Shown piece after piece: positions 1 to 11,153 of a stretch of DNA of 64,000 nt (position 1 is its first letter; each line of letters begins with the position of its first letter). Origin of the DNA: JAMXLO01 sp963799415 (GTDB taxonomy: Bacteria > Pseudomonadota > Alphaproteobacteria > Acetobacterales > Acetobacteraceae); assembly GCA_963799415.1 (NCBI GenBank), contig CAWCXI010000049.1, positions 1 through 64,000 of the forward strand, in the 5' to 3' direction. Below the pieces are notes generated by a model. The model saw only the letters and a list, made by a program, of their open reading frames with translations, ran no database searches and had not been told where the DNA came from. The translations under genes and the position numbers were made by a program.

Positions 1-2
1 TC

Positions 3-239
3 AGACTGCCCAACCGCGCGATCGAGGTTTCGACGCTCTATTACGACCGCGTGATGCGCGACCGTTCCACCCGCGACGCGCTATATACCGGTACCGTCGA
101 TCTCAGCTTCGGCCGCATCCTCGCTGAGCTGGACCTGCCGGCACTGCCTGCGCACGACGCGCTGAACGACGCGCTGATGACCGGGCTGATCTATCTCAAG
201 CTGCAAGGAAAGACGTGGAGCCGACCTTCGTCGGCGTGA
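3..239 (+). CDS. 3'-5' exonuclease, DnaQ/Pol III epsilon family (5' partial)
   Basis: Only the last 78 residues are inside the window; the frame is open to the left edge. The tail carries the ExoIII-epsilon signature HDALNDALMTG, that is H-x4-D, the final catalytic His/Asp of DnaQ-fold 3'-5' exonucleases. The segment before it (LPNRAIEVSTLYYDR) fits the helical region between the Exo II and Exo III motifs. The family removes 3' nucleotides, as a proofreading subunit or a stand-alone repair or RNA exonuclease. In alphaproteobacteria a short protein of this kind is often annotated as DNA polymerase III subunit epsilon, but no polymerase-binding tail is visible here. It converges on secA, with 25 bases between the two stops. 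The family is fairly sure; the exact role is not. Confidence 0.7.
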   Translation, partial: RLPNRAIEVSTLYYDRVMRDRSTRDALYTGTVDLSFGRILAELDLPALPAHDALNDALMTGLIYLKLQGKTWSRPSSA

Positions 240-264
240 CGGGTTGATACGGCTGTGCCGAACG

Positions 265-2994
<2,730 letters not shown>

Positions 2995-3210
2995 GGGACC
3001 TTCTCGGATGGCCGGCGTGGGCCGGGCAGGCAGGCCCCGGATTCCCAGGGTCACGCCCGGGGATGACCAGGCGAGGTTCAGATAGGACCCGTACCGCCTC
3101 GGGTCAACGACGCGACGGGGCCACCGAGGGGGTTAAGTTTACTGGTGCGATTCTTGTGGCACTACCTGGCTTCGGCCATGATCCAGGCCCCGCTTTGAAC
3201 AGGTGATTTT

Positions 3211-4104
3211 ATGTCGCGTACCACCGGTACCGCATTTTGTCTGCTTGCCGCCACGTTGCTCGGCGGCCTCGCGGGTCCCGCGTGGGCGCAGGGAACGGCG
3301 CCGCCGCCAGCCGACCCGATCGTGGCCAAGGTGGACGGCCAGCCGATCCATCTGAGCGAGCTCAAGGACGCCGTGCAGGGGCTACCCGCAAATGTCCGCG
3401 GCATGCCCACCCAGACGCTCTATCCGATGCTGCTGGACCAGATGATCGATGGCCGTCTGCTGGTCGCGGAGGCGCGGAAGTCGGGCCTGGACAAGGATCC
3501 AACCGTGCAGCGTCAGGTTGCGGCGGCCGAGGACCGTGCGCTGCAGACCGCAATGCTGAACAAGGAGGTCGGTCCGTCGGTCACCGAGGAGGCAGTGCAC
3601 GCGCGCTACGATCAGGACATCGCCGGCAAGCCCGGCGAGGAGGAGGTGCACGCCAAGCACATCCTGGTGGACAATGAGGCCGAGGCGAAGAAGATCATCG
3701 CCCAGCTCAAGGACGGCGGCGACTTCAGCGCGCTGGCGAAGCAGTACAGCAAGGATCCCAGCGGGGCGCAGCAGGGCGGCGATCTGGGCTTCTTCAAGAA
3801 GGACGAGATGGTACCAGAGTTCGCCACCGCGGCCTTCGCGCTCCAGCCTGGGCAGGTATCGCCGGAGCCGGTGCACACCCAGTTCGGCTGGCATGTCATC
3901 CAGTTGGTGGAGCGGCGCCGTGCCGAACCGACCAGTTTCGATCAGGCGCACGACGAACTGCGACAGAAGATGATTCAAGAGGGTGTGCAGAAGGCCGTGG
4001 CGAAGGCGCGGGCTTCAGCGTCGGTTGAGAAATTCAACCTCGACGGGTCGCAGGTGCGCCCCACCGACACTGCCGAGCCGCCGCCCGCGCCAAGCAAGCA
4101 ATAA
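3211..4104 (+). CDS. Periplasmic parvulin-type peptidyl-prolyl isomerase (PpiC/SurA-like)
   Basis: This is a 297-residue isomerase that catalyses cis-trans isomerisation of X-Pro bonds and helps exported proteins fold. A Sec signal peptide is clear: a basic start, a hydrophobic core and a GPAWA-QG cleavage site near residue 26. An N-terminal SurA-like helical region precedes the parvulin domain at about residues 145-235, which shows EEVHAKHILV, DPSGAQQGGDLGFF and HTQFGWHVIQL. The C-terminal tail is Pro-rich. It is divergent from secA and is followed after 25 bases by argJ on the same strand, an arrangement seen in several alphaproteobacteria. Partner specificity cannot be read from the sequence. 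Confidence 0.92.
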   Translation: MSRTTGTAFCLLAATLLGGLAGPAWAQGTAPPPADPIVAKVDGQPIHLSELKDAVQGLPANVRGMPTQTLYPMLLDQMIDGRLLVAEARKSGLDKDPTVQRQVAAAEDRALQTAMLNKEVGPSVTEEAVHARYDQDIAGKPGEEEVHAKHILVDNEAEAKKIIAQLKDGGDFSALAKQYSKDPSGAQQGGDLGFFKKDEMVPEFATAAFALQPGQVSPEPVHTQFGWHVIQLVERRRAEPTSFDQAHDELRQKMIQEGVQKAVAKARASASVEKFNLDGSQVRPTDTAEPPPAPSKQ

Positions 4105-4129
4105 ACCTGCCCTGTCCGAGGAAACGCTC

Positions 4130-5359
4130 ATGGACTCGCCTGTCTCGCCTCTTGCCGTGCCGCTGCCGGAATTGCCGCCGCTCGCAGGGGTGCGACTGGG
4201 CGCCGCTGCGGCCGGTATCCGCTACCGGGGACGCAACGACTTGGTGATGATCGAGCTCTCGGCGGGCACGACCGTCGCCGGCGTCTTCACCTCCAGCAAG
4301 TGCCCCGGAGCACCGATCGACTGGTGCCGTGCCTCGCTTGCCGGTGGGAAGGCGCGCGGCGTGGTGGTGAATGCCGGCAATGCCAATGTGTTCACCGGCA
4401 AGGCCGGGCGCGATGCCTGTGCAGCAAGCGCGGCGGCGGCGGCGAAGCTGATCGGATGCCCGGCGAAGCAGGTGTTTATCGCCTCCACCGGCGTAATCGG
4501 TGAGGTACTGCCTCACGACAGGCTGACAGCGGCGCTGCCTGCGCTTTACGCCGGGCTGCGCGACGACGGGTGGGAGGATGCGGCGCGCGGCATCATGACC
4601 ACGGACACCTTCCCCAAGGCTGCGACTCGGTCCGCGCGAATTGGCGACGCCGAGGTGCGGATCAGCGGGTTCGCCAAGGGCAGCGGCATGATCGCGCCCG
4701 ACATGGCGACGATGCTGTGCTTCGTGTTCACCGACGCGAAGCTGCCGGCCGATGCGATGCAGGTGCTGCTGAAGAAGGGGGTCGATGCGAGCTTCAACTG
4801 CACCACGGTGGATTCGGATACCTCGACGTCTGACACCGTGCTGCTGTTCGCCACCGGCCAGGCGAAGCATCCGCGCGTGCCGGCGGAAGGTGGCAGCATG
4901 CTGGCCGATTTCGCACGCGCGCTGAATGCGGTGCTGCTCGACCTGGCGCTTCAGGTCGTGCGCGACGGCGAAGGGGCACAGAAGCTGGTGCGCGTCGATG
5001 TGAGCGGCGCCACGACGGCACGGTCGGCGAAGCGCGTCGGCCTCGCGGTGGCCAACTCGCCGCTGGTGAAGACCGCGATCGCCGGCGAGGATGCCAACTG
5101 GGGCCGCATCGTCATGGCGGTCGGCAAAGCCGGCGAGCCGGCTGATCGCGACAAGCTATCGGTGGGCGTAGGCGGCGTATGGATGGCGCGAAACGGCGGC
5201 GTTGTCCCCGGCTATGACGAGGGGCCCGTGACGGAGCACATGAAAGGCCACGATGTGACGATCGCGATCGATCTCGGCCTGGGCCGCGGCAAGGCCACAG
5301 TCTGGACCTGCGACCTCACGCACGGCTACATCGATATCAACGGGTCGTATCGGAGCTGA
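4130..5359 (+). CDS. argJ: Bifunctional glutamate N-acetyltransferase / amino-acid acetyltransferase ArgJ
   Basis: ArgJ transfers the acetyl group from N-acetylornithine to glutamate, closing the cyclic arginine pathway; many homologues also use acetyl-CoA. The protein has about 409 residues, the normal length. The self-cleavage site of this Ntn-like family is visible as KGSGMIAPDMATML; cleavage is expected before Thr194, giving alpha and beta chains. The C-terminal part has the usual GEDANWGRI and HGYIDINGSYRS motifs. The frame is open upstream to 3983, overlapping the parvulin gene, but that stretch is low-complexity Arg-rich translation. The ATG at 4130 has GAGG ahead of it and gives a family-like N-terminus. 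Cytoplasmic. Probably read through from the parvulin gene, only 25 bases upstream. Confidence 0.96.
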   Translation: MDSPVSPLAVPLPELPPLAGVRLGAAAAGIRYRGRNDLVMIELSAGTTVAGVFTSSKCPGAPIDWCRASLAGGKARGVVVNAGNANVFTGKAGRDACAASAAAAAKLIGCPAKQVFIASTGVIGEVLPHDRLTAALPALYAGLRDDGWEDAARGIMTTDTFPKAATRSARIGDAEVRISGFAKGSGMIAPDMATMLCFVFTDAKLPADAMQVLLKKGVDASFNCTTVDSDTSTSDTVLLFATGQAKHPRVPAEGGSMLADFARALNAVLLDLALQVVRDGEGAQKLVRVDVSGATTARSAKRVGLAVANSPLVKTAIAGEDANWGRIVMAVGKAGEPADRDKLSVGVGGVWMARNGGVVPGYDEGPVTEHMKGHDVTIAIDLGLGRGKATVWTCDLTHGYIDINGSYRS

Positions 5360-5367
5360 CGGCGCGG

Positions 5368-5670
5368 CTAGGAACGCGCGGGGATCAGGCTTTCGAGGGC
5401 GTCAGAAACGCTGCAAAACCGGCAGCTTCGGCCGATCAACGGCTGCACCACGATCTCGCCTGCCGCGCGCCACAGGATCCAGCGCCGGAGCTGGCTGTCG
5501 TGCCCGTAAAAGGCTATGACCTCCTCGTATTCCTCGCCCTCCACGCAATGGTCCAGCTCGACAACCATCTGCACGTCGTGGAAGTCGGCCCAACCTTGCA
5601 GCAGCATGAGATCGGCGATCTCGAAGGCAAGACCGGTGGGCACATTCGGGCTGATCCGGGGCATTTCCAT
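5368..5670 (-). CDS. Small conserved-looking hypothetical protein, 100 residues
   Basis: I do not recognise a named family. The product is acidic and soluble with no signal peptide or membrane segment. Its middle (FHDVQMVVELDHCVEGEEYEEVIAFYG) alternates like beta strands and the C-terminus has two Cys (SCRFCSVSD). Codon use looks like that of a real gene (strong third-position GC) and there is no credible overlapping gene. It converges on argJ, with 8 bases between the stops. Its upstream region is the most AT-rich stretch of the neighbourhood and carries three short palindromes at 5704-5750, 34-80 bases before the ATG, suggesting dedicated control. Two possible starts lie two codons apart (MEM...). 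Confidence 0.6.
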   Translation of the reverse strand: MEMPRISPNVPTGLAFEIADLMLLQGWADFHDVQMVVELDHCVEGEEYEEVIAFYGHDSQLRRWILWRAAGEIVVQPLIGRSCRFCSVSDALESLIPARS

Positions 5671-5703
5671 CGAGATCCGATCTCCGATTCTCAGCGACGG
5701 CCA

Positions 5704-5750
5704 GTGAGGCAGCTCACGTTCATGTGAGGAGATACCTCACGATACCGTGA
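5704..5750. promoter_or_regulatory. Cluster of three short GTGAG/CTCAC palindromes (putative operator)
   Basis: Three consecutive inverted repeats share the half-site CTCAC or TCACG. The first is GTGAG-GCAG-CTCAC (5704-5717), the second GTGAGG-AGATA-CCTCAC (5724-5740), and the third TCACG-ATAC-CGTGA (5737-5750), overlapping the second. Their centres are about 21 and 11-12 bases apart, close to whole helical turns. They lie just upstream of the small minus-strand gene starting at 5670, in a stretch of about 280 bases without genes (5671-5953). A further loose inverted repeat, ACGATTG...CAATCGT, is near 5778-5803. Operator function is inferred from geometry only. Confidence 0.4.
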
Positions 5751-5953
5751 ATGCAAGTATTGTATTTGAGACTCTCACGATTGTTTGATTGAAACGCAAT
5801 CGTTCCGAGATGTCATGTTACGAGCTTGGTGCAAGCTATTGATTTGTCAGAGAGATTAATCCGATACCAATGCTCAAGATTTTCGGGCTATTTATTACGT
5901 AGTGGCAGCAATACTAGCCCGCTTACGATACGAATCGGCCGCTGGACGAAATC

Positions 5954-6889
5954 TTACCTTCTCTCCACGTCTGGTGCGCCATCGACGTAGAGCGCCAGAA
6001 TGTCCGCGACCGCACGATTGATCGGCGTGGGCACACCGACTCGTCTGCCGAGTTCGACAACGGCCCCGCTCAGCCAGGGCAACTCCAGGCGATTGCCGCG
6101 AGCCAGATCTCCCTGCATCGACGCGGTCATCTGCGGCGGCAACGTCTCGACGAATCGCATCCGCTCCTCCGCGAAGTCGTCGGCCAGCCTCACGCCGAGA
6201 GCCTGGCCGACCGCGACAACCTCGCGTGTGATGTCGAGCAGAAAGGCCCGGGTCTGGGGATTGGCGCGGATCGGGCCGATGCTGGAGCGCATGCTGGCGG
6301 TGCAGGCAGACATCGGCACCAGGAAGGCGAACTTCTGCCAGATCGCCAGGTTGATATCATCAGCGATCTCGGCGTCGATGCCAGCCGCCGTGCAGGCGTC
6401 CAGCAACGCCGCGACGCGCGGGGTCCGCACGTTGTCGAGTTCACCGAAGATCAGCTTTGCCATCGTGCCGATGTGGCGGATCACGCCGGGGCTTGCGATC
6501 ACCACGCCGATCTGACCGACGCCGCCGATCACGGCCTCGCGGCCCAGAATGCGGGTCAGCACCTCGTCCTTGCTGACGCCGTTCTGGAACGACACCACGG
6601 CTGTGCCGGGTCGTAGCAAGGGCTTCACGGCCTCGGCTGCGGCCTCGGTGTCCCACAGCTTCACGGCGATCATCACGACATCTGCTTGTGCCAGCGCCGC
6701 GGGATCGTCCGTGGCCGTCACATCGCGCAGATGCAAATCGCCACGCGCGCTCTCCACGCGCAATCCGTGTTCGCGGATCGCGGCAAGATGTGCTCCACGT
6801 GCAACGAAGGCGACGTCATTGCCGGCCGCCGCCAGCCGTGCGCCGAAGTAGCCGCCGAGGCCGCCGGCCCCCATGATTACGATACGCAT
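5954..6889 (-). CDS. Ketopantoate reductase family protein (2-dehydropantoate 2-reductase-like)
   Basis: The product is about 311 residues. It begins with a Rossmann dinucleotide-binding motif (VIMGAGGLGGYFGARLA), followed by VKLWDTEAAAEA and SFQNGVSKDE, where the conserved Asn of the family sits, and a C-terminal helical ApbA_C domain (IWQKFAFLVPMSA..., GRNRLELPWLSGAVV). Family members reduce 2-dehydropantoate to pantoate with NADPH for CoA synthesis; several are paralogues with other ketoacid substrates, and no other pantothenate gene is nearby. The frame is open upstream to 7489, but that part is the shadow of the enoyl-CoA hydratase. The ATG at 6889 gives the Rossmann motif at the correct distance. 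A small membrane-protein gene overlaps its 5' end by 13 bases. Confidence 0.88.
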   Translation of the reverse strand: MRIVIMGAGGLGGYFGARLAAAGNDVAFVARGAHLAAIREHGLRVESARGDLHLRDVTATDDPAALAQADVVMIAVKLWDTEAAAEAVKPLLRPGTAVVSFQNGVSKDEVLTRILGREAVIGGVGQIGVVIASPGVIRHIGTMAKLIFGELDNVRTPRVAALLDACTAAGIDAEIADDINLAIWQKFAFLVPMSACTASMRSSIGPIRANPQTRAFLLDITREVVAVGQALGVRLADDFAEERMRFVETLPPQMTASMQGDLARGNRLELPWLSGAVVELGRRVGVPTPINRAVADILALYVDGAPDVERR

Positions 6890-7122
6890 GCGCCCGGTTG
6901 AGCGGATCGGTCGAGCATCGTCAAGCTCATATGCCCCGTGGCGTGTGGCACCGCGTGGCGGTGGACCAGCAGCATCCCGCCGACCACCAGAGACAGCGCG
7001 ACGATAGCGAACAGCAACGTTCGGTCGATAAGCGTGTCGCGCGGCGAGCGCTCCGCGTACCAGAAATGCCGGTACCACGACTTGTGCGGCGGCTGTGGGG
7101 CGATTGGCATTTCCCCGCTCAT
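6877..7122 (-). CDS. Small single-pass membrane protein, unknown function
   Basis: An 81-residue product with a Pro/Trp/Tyr-rich cytoplasmic start (PQPPHKSWYRHFWYAE) followed by one strong hydrophobic segment (LLFAIVALSLVVGGMLLV) at about residues 33-52 and a short His-containing tail. The ATG at 7122 has GGAG at a normal distance, which sets the start. It overlaps the downstream ketopantoate reductase-like gene by 13 bases, so the two are probably co-translated. It is divergent from the enoyl-CoA hydratase gene at 7182, so the 59 bases between must hold both promoters. No family is recognised; the RBS, membrane segment and overlap support it as real. Confidence 0.6.
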   Translation of the reverse strand: MSGEMPIAPQPPHKSWYRHFWYAERSPRDTLIDRTLLFAIVALSLVVGGMLLVHRHAVPHATGHMSLTMLDRSAQPGACVS

Positions 7123-7181
7123 TGTGGTTCTCCATCCAGTATGAGATGCGGTGATGCCAGACGCAATCGGCGGAGGTTTGC

Positions 7182-7979
7182 ATGGCTTGGGTGTGCGTGC
7201 AGCGTGATACGCGCGGCGTCGCCGTGGTGACGATCGACAATGCGGCCAGGTTGAACACACTGAACACGGCGGTGATGACCGAGCTGATTGCCGCGGCAGA
7301 GCATCTCGGCGCTGACGAGACCCTGCGGGCCGTCGTGTTGCGCGGCGCCGGCGAACGCGCGTTCATCGGCGGTGCCGACATCGATGAGATGGCCGGCCTG
7401 GACTCTGCGTCGGCGCGCGCCTTCATCACGCTGGTCCATCGCAGTTGCGACGTGTTCCGCCGCATGCCGGTGCCGGTAATCGCGCGCATCCGAGGCTATG
7501 TGTTCGGCGCCGGCGTGGAGGTTGCGGCCGCCTGCGACATGCGCGTGGCAAGCACCGACGCACAATTTGGTATGCCGGAGGTGCGGCTCGGCGTGCCCTC
7601 GGTGGTGGAGGCAGCGCTGTTGCCGCAATTGATTGGCTGGGGGCGCACGCGGCAATGGCTGCTGACCGGCGACACGATCAACGCGGCGACCGCGCATACC
7701 TGGGGGCTGGTCGAGGAGATTGTCCCGGCGGAACAACTCGATGCCGCTGTGGAGCGGCTGCTGGAATCAATCTTGGTGTCCGGTCCTCGTGCGGTCCGTT
7801 TGCAAAAGACGCTGATCACAGCGTGGGAGGACCTGCCGCTGCGCGACGCGATGCAGCGCGGCATCGATAGTTTCGCTGCCGCATGGGAAGGCGAGGAGCC
7901 GCGCCGGATGATGCACGATTTCCTCGACCGGAGGCGCGAGCGTAAGCTTGCTGAAGGACGGACGGAGAAACCGGAATGA
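7182..7979 (+). CDS. Enoyl-CoA hydratase/isomerase family protein
   Basis: A 265-residue crotonase-fold protein. It has the CoA/oxyanion segments RAFIGGADIDEMAGL and RGYVFGAGVEVAAACDMRVAS, and a Glu in FGMPEVRLGVPS at the position used for catalysis in hydratases. The C-terminal helices are complete. Members hydrate or isomerise acyl-CoA double bonds; substrate cannot be assigned. It is the first gene of a run of four on the plus strand. Its stop overlaps the start of the next gene in an ATGA at 7976-7979, a sign of translational coupling. Confidence 0.9.
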   Translation: MAWVCVQRDTRGVAVVTIDNAARLNTLNTAVMTELIAAAEHLGADETLRAVVLRGAGERAFIGGADIDEMAGLDSASARAFITLVHRSCDVFRRMPVPVIARIRGYVFGAGVEVAAACDMRVASTDAQFGMPEVRLGVPSVVEAALLPQLIGWGRTRQWLLTGDTINAATAHTWGLVEEIVPAEQLDAAVERLLESILVSGPRAVRLQKTLITAWEDLPLRDAMQRGIDSFAAAWEGEEPRRMMHDFLDRRRERKLAEGRTEKPE

Positions 7980-9664
7980 GCGAGGAGACGATCACCGGCG
8001 CCGAATGGCTGGCGCGCACGCTTGCCGCGAACGGCACAACGCATGTGTTCTTCATCGATGCGGTGCTGCGACGGACACTGATCGAACTCGGCGCTCTCGG
8101 CGTCACACGCGTGCTGGCGCACGCCGAGAAGTCGGCGGCCTACATGGCCGATGGCTATGCGCGCGTTGCTGGGCGCCCCGGCATCTGCTTCGCGCAGTCG
8201 GTCGGCGCGGCGAACCTGGCGGCGGGTTTGCAGGATGCGTGGTTCGGCCACAGCCCGGTGATCGCGCTGACCGGGCGCGAGCCACCGCTCTTTCATCATC
8301 GCAACACGTATCAGGAAATCCCGCATCGGCCGCTCTATGCGTCGGTGACGAAGTTCTCGGCCGATGTCGCGGATGCCGCCGACCTGCCGCGTTTGCTGCG
8401 CCAGGCATGGCGCGAGGCGATGACGGGGTCGCCGCGGCCGGCACATCTCGATCTGTATGGCCGTTCGGCAAACGTCGTCGAGACCGGCATGGTAAGCGAG
8501 CCCGCGGTCGCCGATCCTGCGCTGCAACTGACGATGCCCCCGTATCGGCCGGCGCCGTCGGATGACGAGATCGAGCGTACAGCCGCGAAGCTGCGCGCGG
8601 CAAAGCGGATCGCCATCGTTGCCGGTTCCGGCGCCGCAGCTTCGGGCGCCGGGCCGGAACTGCTGGCGCTCGGGGAAGCATTGGCCGCACCGATCGGCAC
8701 ATCGCTCGGTGGCCGTGGCTTGATACCGACGCTGCATCGCCTGTCCATCGGTTGCCCGGGCAACTATGCCGCGCCACCCGCCAACCAGATCGTGCACGAG
8801 GCGGACCTCGTACTGTTTGTCGGCTGCCATACCGGCGATCAGGTGACTCATACGTGGCGGATCCCGCCGCTGGATGCCCAGGTGGTGCAGATCGACATCG
8901 ATCCGCTGGAGCCTGGCCGCAGCTACCGGAACACACTGGGACTGATGGGCGATCCGAAGGCCACGCTGGCGAAGCTGAACGCGGCGATCGGCAGGCCGGC
9001 ACGCGATACCGCGTTTGCCGATCGTGCCGCCGGTATCGTGGCTGCCTGGCGCGAAGCGCGCGCGCCGCGTCTCGCCAGCAACGCTGCGCCAATACTGCCG
9101 GACCGGCTGTGCGCCGAAATCACCCGTGCGCTGCCGGAGGACGGCATCCTGGTCGCCGACACCGGCTATTCCGGCATCTGGACTTCGACGCTGATCGAGC
9201 TGAACGGCACGGCGCAGACCTATCTACGCGCCGCGGGTTCGCTCGGCTGGTCGTTCCCGGCGTCGCTCGGTGCGAAGTGCGCGGCGGGCAAGCGCAAGGT
9301 GATCTGCTGGTCGGGCGACGGCGCGATCTACTATCATCTGACCGAGCTCGAGACTGCGCGACGGCGCGGCATTGCGGTTGTGCTGGTGATCAACAACAAC
9401 TCGGGCTTCGGCCAGGGCTGGCCGAACATGCAGCGGCAGCAAGGCAACCGGCCGGGTGATGTGAGCGAACTCGGGCGCTTCGGTCCGACAAATTTCGCTG
9501 ATGTCGCGCGCGTTTTCGGACTGCGCGGCATTCGCGTCGAGGAGCCGTCGCAGATCGCGCCGGCGTTGCGCGAGGCGCTTGCGTCGGATGAGACCGTGGT
9601 CGTGGATGTCAACACGGACATCGACGCGCGCGCTCCGGAGCCTTGGTTGCCGCCTGGCGCATGA
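7976..9664 (+). CDS. Thiamine pyrophosphate-dependent enzyme (acetolactate synthase / benzoylformate decarboxylase superfamily)
   Basis: A 562-residue three-domain TPP enzyme. The N-terminal PYR domain has the catalytic Glu in VLAHAEKSAAYMADGYAR, the middle domain holds AIVAGSGAAASGAG, and the C-terminal PP domain has the cofactor motif GDGAIYYHLTELETA...NNNSG (GDG to NN). Such proteins decarboxylate or ligate 2-oxo acids; known examples are acetolactate synthase, oxalyl-CoA decarboxylase and benzoylformate decarboxylase. No small regulatory subunit gene (ilvH) is nearby, which argues against a biosynthetic acetolactate synthase. It is coupled by ATGA overlap to the upstream hydratase; 4 bases separate it from the GST gene. 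The true substrate is unknown; operon context suggests catabolism. Confidence 0.88.
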   Translation: MSEETITGAEWLARTLAANGTTHVFFIDAVLRRTLIELGALGVTRVLAHAEKSAAYMADGYARVAGRPGICFAQSVGAANLAAGLQDAWFGHSPVIALTGREPPLFHHRNTYQEIPHRPLYASVTKFSADVADAADLPRLLRQAWREAMTGSPRPAHLDLYGRSANVVETGMVSEPAVADPALQLTMPPYRPAPSDDEIERTAAKLRAAKRIAIVAGSGAAASGAGPELLALGEALAAPIGTSLGGRGLIPTLHRLSIGCPGNYAAPPANQIVHEADLVLFVGCHTGDQVTHTWRIPPLDAQVVQIDIDPLEPGRSYRNTLGLMGDPKATLAKLNAAIGRPARDTAFADRAAGIVAAWREARAPRLASNAAPILPDRLCAEITRALPEDGILVADTGYSGIWTSTLIELNGTAQTYLRAAGSLGWSFPASLGAKCAAGKRKVICWSGDGAIYYHLTELETARRRGIAVVLVINNNSGFGQGWPNMQRQQGNRPGDVSELGRFGPTNFADVARVFGLRGIRVEEPSQIAPALREALASDETVVVDVNTDIDARAPEPWLPPGA

Positions 9665-9668
9665 TGCG

Positions 9669-10382
9669 ATGCCACTGATATTTCACGAGCGTGTCGGGCT
9701 GGAGGGTCGGCGGATCAGCCCGTTCTCGTGGCGCATTCGTTATGCGCTCGCGCACAAAGGGATCGATCCGGAAGTGGTGCCGACGCGTTTCGCGGACGTG
9801 GCACGCATTCGAACGCTCAGCGGGCAGGATTTGGTGCCGATCATCGAGCACGATGGAGAGGTCGTGCACGACAGCTGGTCGATCGCCTGCCACCTGGAGG
9901 ATCACTTTCCCGATCGGCCGTCGCTGTTCGGTGGGGCTGTCGGACGCGGCGCCGCACGGTTGGTGAATTTTTGGTCCGATGGCGTTCTGGGCCGTGCCAT
10001 GCGGCGTCAGATCTACGTTGATTTCATCCGGTGCATCGATCCGGGTGATAGTGCCTACTTCCGCCGCTCGCGGGAAATGCAACTCGGGATGACGCTGGAA
10101 CAGTACAGCGCTGATCGCGACGCGGCATTGCCTGACCTGCTGGAGACTTGCGCGCCGCTGGAACGCACGCTGTCTGAACAGCCGTTCCTTGCCGGCGCGG
10201 CGCCTGCGTACATCGACTACGTTGTGTTCTCGGTATTCCAGTGGGCGCGCATCGGTAGCCCACGTGATGTACTCGAGGCTGCGCCGCTGATGGCCGCGAC
10301 GCGTGAGTGGCGGGCGCGCATGGTGTCGCTGCACGGCAATCTCGGCGATTGGTTTGCCGGCTATCCAACGGAGGGCACATGA
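9669..10382 (+). CDS. Glutathione S-transferase, LigE/beta-etherase-like
   Basis: The product is about 237 residues: an N-terminal thioredoxin fold and a C-terminal all-helical GST domain. The N-terminus reads ISPFSWRIRYALAHKG and then LVPIIEHDGEVVHDSWSIA and FPDRPSLFGG. This layout closely resembles sphingomonad LigE-type beta-aryl etherases, from memory, rather than ordinary detoxifying GSTs. LigE enzymes use glutathione to split beta-O-4 aryl ether bonds. The start ATG at 9669 lies 4 bases after the stop of the TPP gene; the frame upstream of it is the shadow of that gene. The stop overlaps the SDR start in an ATGA. An SDR next to a LigE-like GST also echoes the Lig pathway, where an SDR makes the ketone that the etherase cleaves; this is inference. 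Confidence 0.85.
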   Translation: MPLIFHERVGLEGRRISPFSWRIRYALAHKGIDPEVVPTRFADVARIRTLSGQDLVPIIEHDGEVVHDSWSIACHLEDHFPDRPSLFGGAVGRGAARLVNFWSDGVLGRAMRRQIYVDFIRCIDPGDSAYFRRSREMQLGMTLEQYSADRDAALPDLLETCAPLERTLSEQPFLAGAAPAYIDYVVFSVFQWARIGSPRDVLEAAPLMAATREWRARMVSLHGNLGDWFAGYPTEGT

Positions 10383-11140
10383 TCAGCTACGATCTCAAGG
10401 GCAAGACTGCACTTGTCACTGGTGGCGCGTCGGGCATCGGCTTTGCCACCGCGCGCATGCTGACGAAGTTCGGCGCGACCGTGGCGGTGAACTTTCTCGC
10501 CGACGATCCGCGTGGGCCGGAGGCGGTGGACAAGCTCAACGCCGAGGGCGGCAAGGCGATCATGGCGCCTGGCAGCGTCGGCGAGGCCGGCGGCGCTGAA
10601 CGCATGGTGCTGAAGGCGATCAACGATCTGGGGCGGCTCGATCTGTTGTTCAACAACGCCGGCACGCCTGGTACGCGTCGGCGCATCACGCCGCCCGAAC
10701 TGGATCTGATCACCGAGGATCTGTGGTCGTTGTTGCTGCAGACCAATCTGCTCGGCGTGTTCCGCGGTTCCAAAGCGGCGGCGCCGGCGCTGAAGGCTGC
10801 GCAGGGTGCTATCGTGAGCACTGCCTCGATTGCTGGGTTGGGGCGCGCCGGTTCCAGCCTGGCCTACAGCGCGACCAAGGCAGGTGTTGTCAGCCTGACG
10901 CAGAACCTTGCGCGCGCGCTGGCACCTGAGGTGCGGGTCAACGCGATTGCTCCGGGCGCCGTGGACAGTTCGTGGATGGTGGAGTGGACCAACGAGGAAC
11001 GTCAGCAGTCGATCGAGCGGGCACTGCTGAAGCGCCGTTGTCAGCCGGAGGACCTGGCGGAGGTCGTGGTGTTCCTGGGCTTCGGAGCGGCGATGGTGAC
11101 CGGGCAGACGATCACCGTAGATGGCGGGCTCACACTATAG
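10379..11140 (+). CDS. Short-chain dehydrogenase/reductase (SDR)
   Basis: A 253-residue classical SDR. It has the NAD(P)-binding motif TGGASGIGFATA, the structural LLFNNAGTPG, the catalytic Ser in STASIAG, the Tyr/Lys pair in AYSATKAGV, and the typical C-terminus GQTITVDGGLTL. It oxidises or reduces an alcohol/ketone pair with NAD(P)H. Last gene of the ECH-TPP-GST-SDR operon, joined by ATGA overlap at 10379-10382; GGAGGG just before the ATG supports this start. Neighbouring a LigE-like GST, it might act like the LigD/L/O alcohol dehydrogenases of aryl-ether catabolism, but the sequence alone does not show the substrate. Confidence 0.92.
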   Translation: MISYDLKGKTALVTGGASGIGFATARMLTKFGATVAVNFLADDPRGPEAVDKLNAEGGKAIMAPGSVGEAGGAERMVLKAINDLGRLDLLFNNAGTPGTRRRITPPELDLITEDLWSLLLQTNLLGVFRGSKAAAPALKAAQGAIVSTASIAGLGRAGSSLAYSATKAGVVSLTQNLARALAPEVRVNAIAPGAVDSSWMVEWTNEERQQSIERALLKRRCQPEDLAEVVVFLGFGAAMVTGQTITVDGGLTL

Positions 11141-11153
11141 GCTGGAAGACTTT

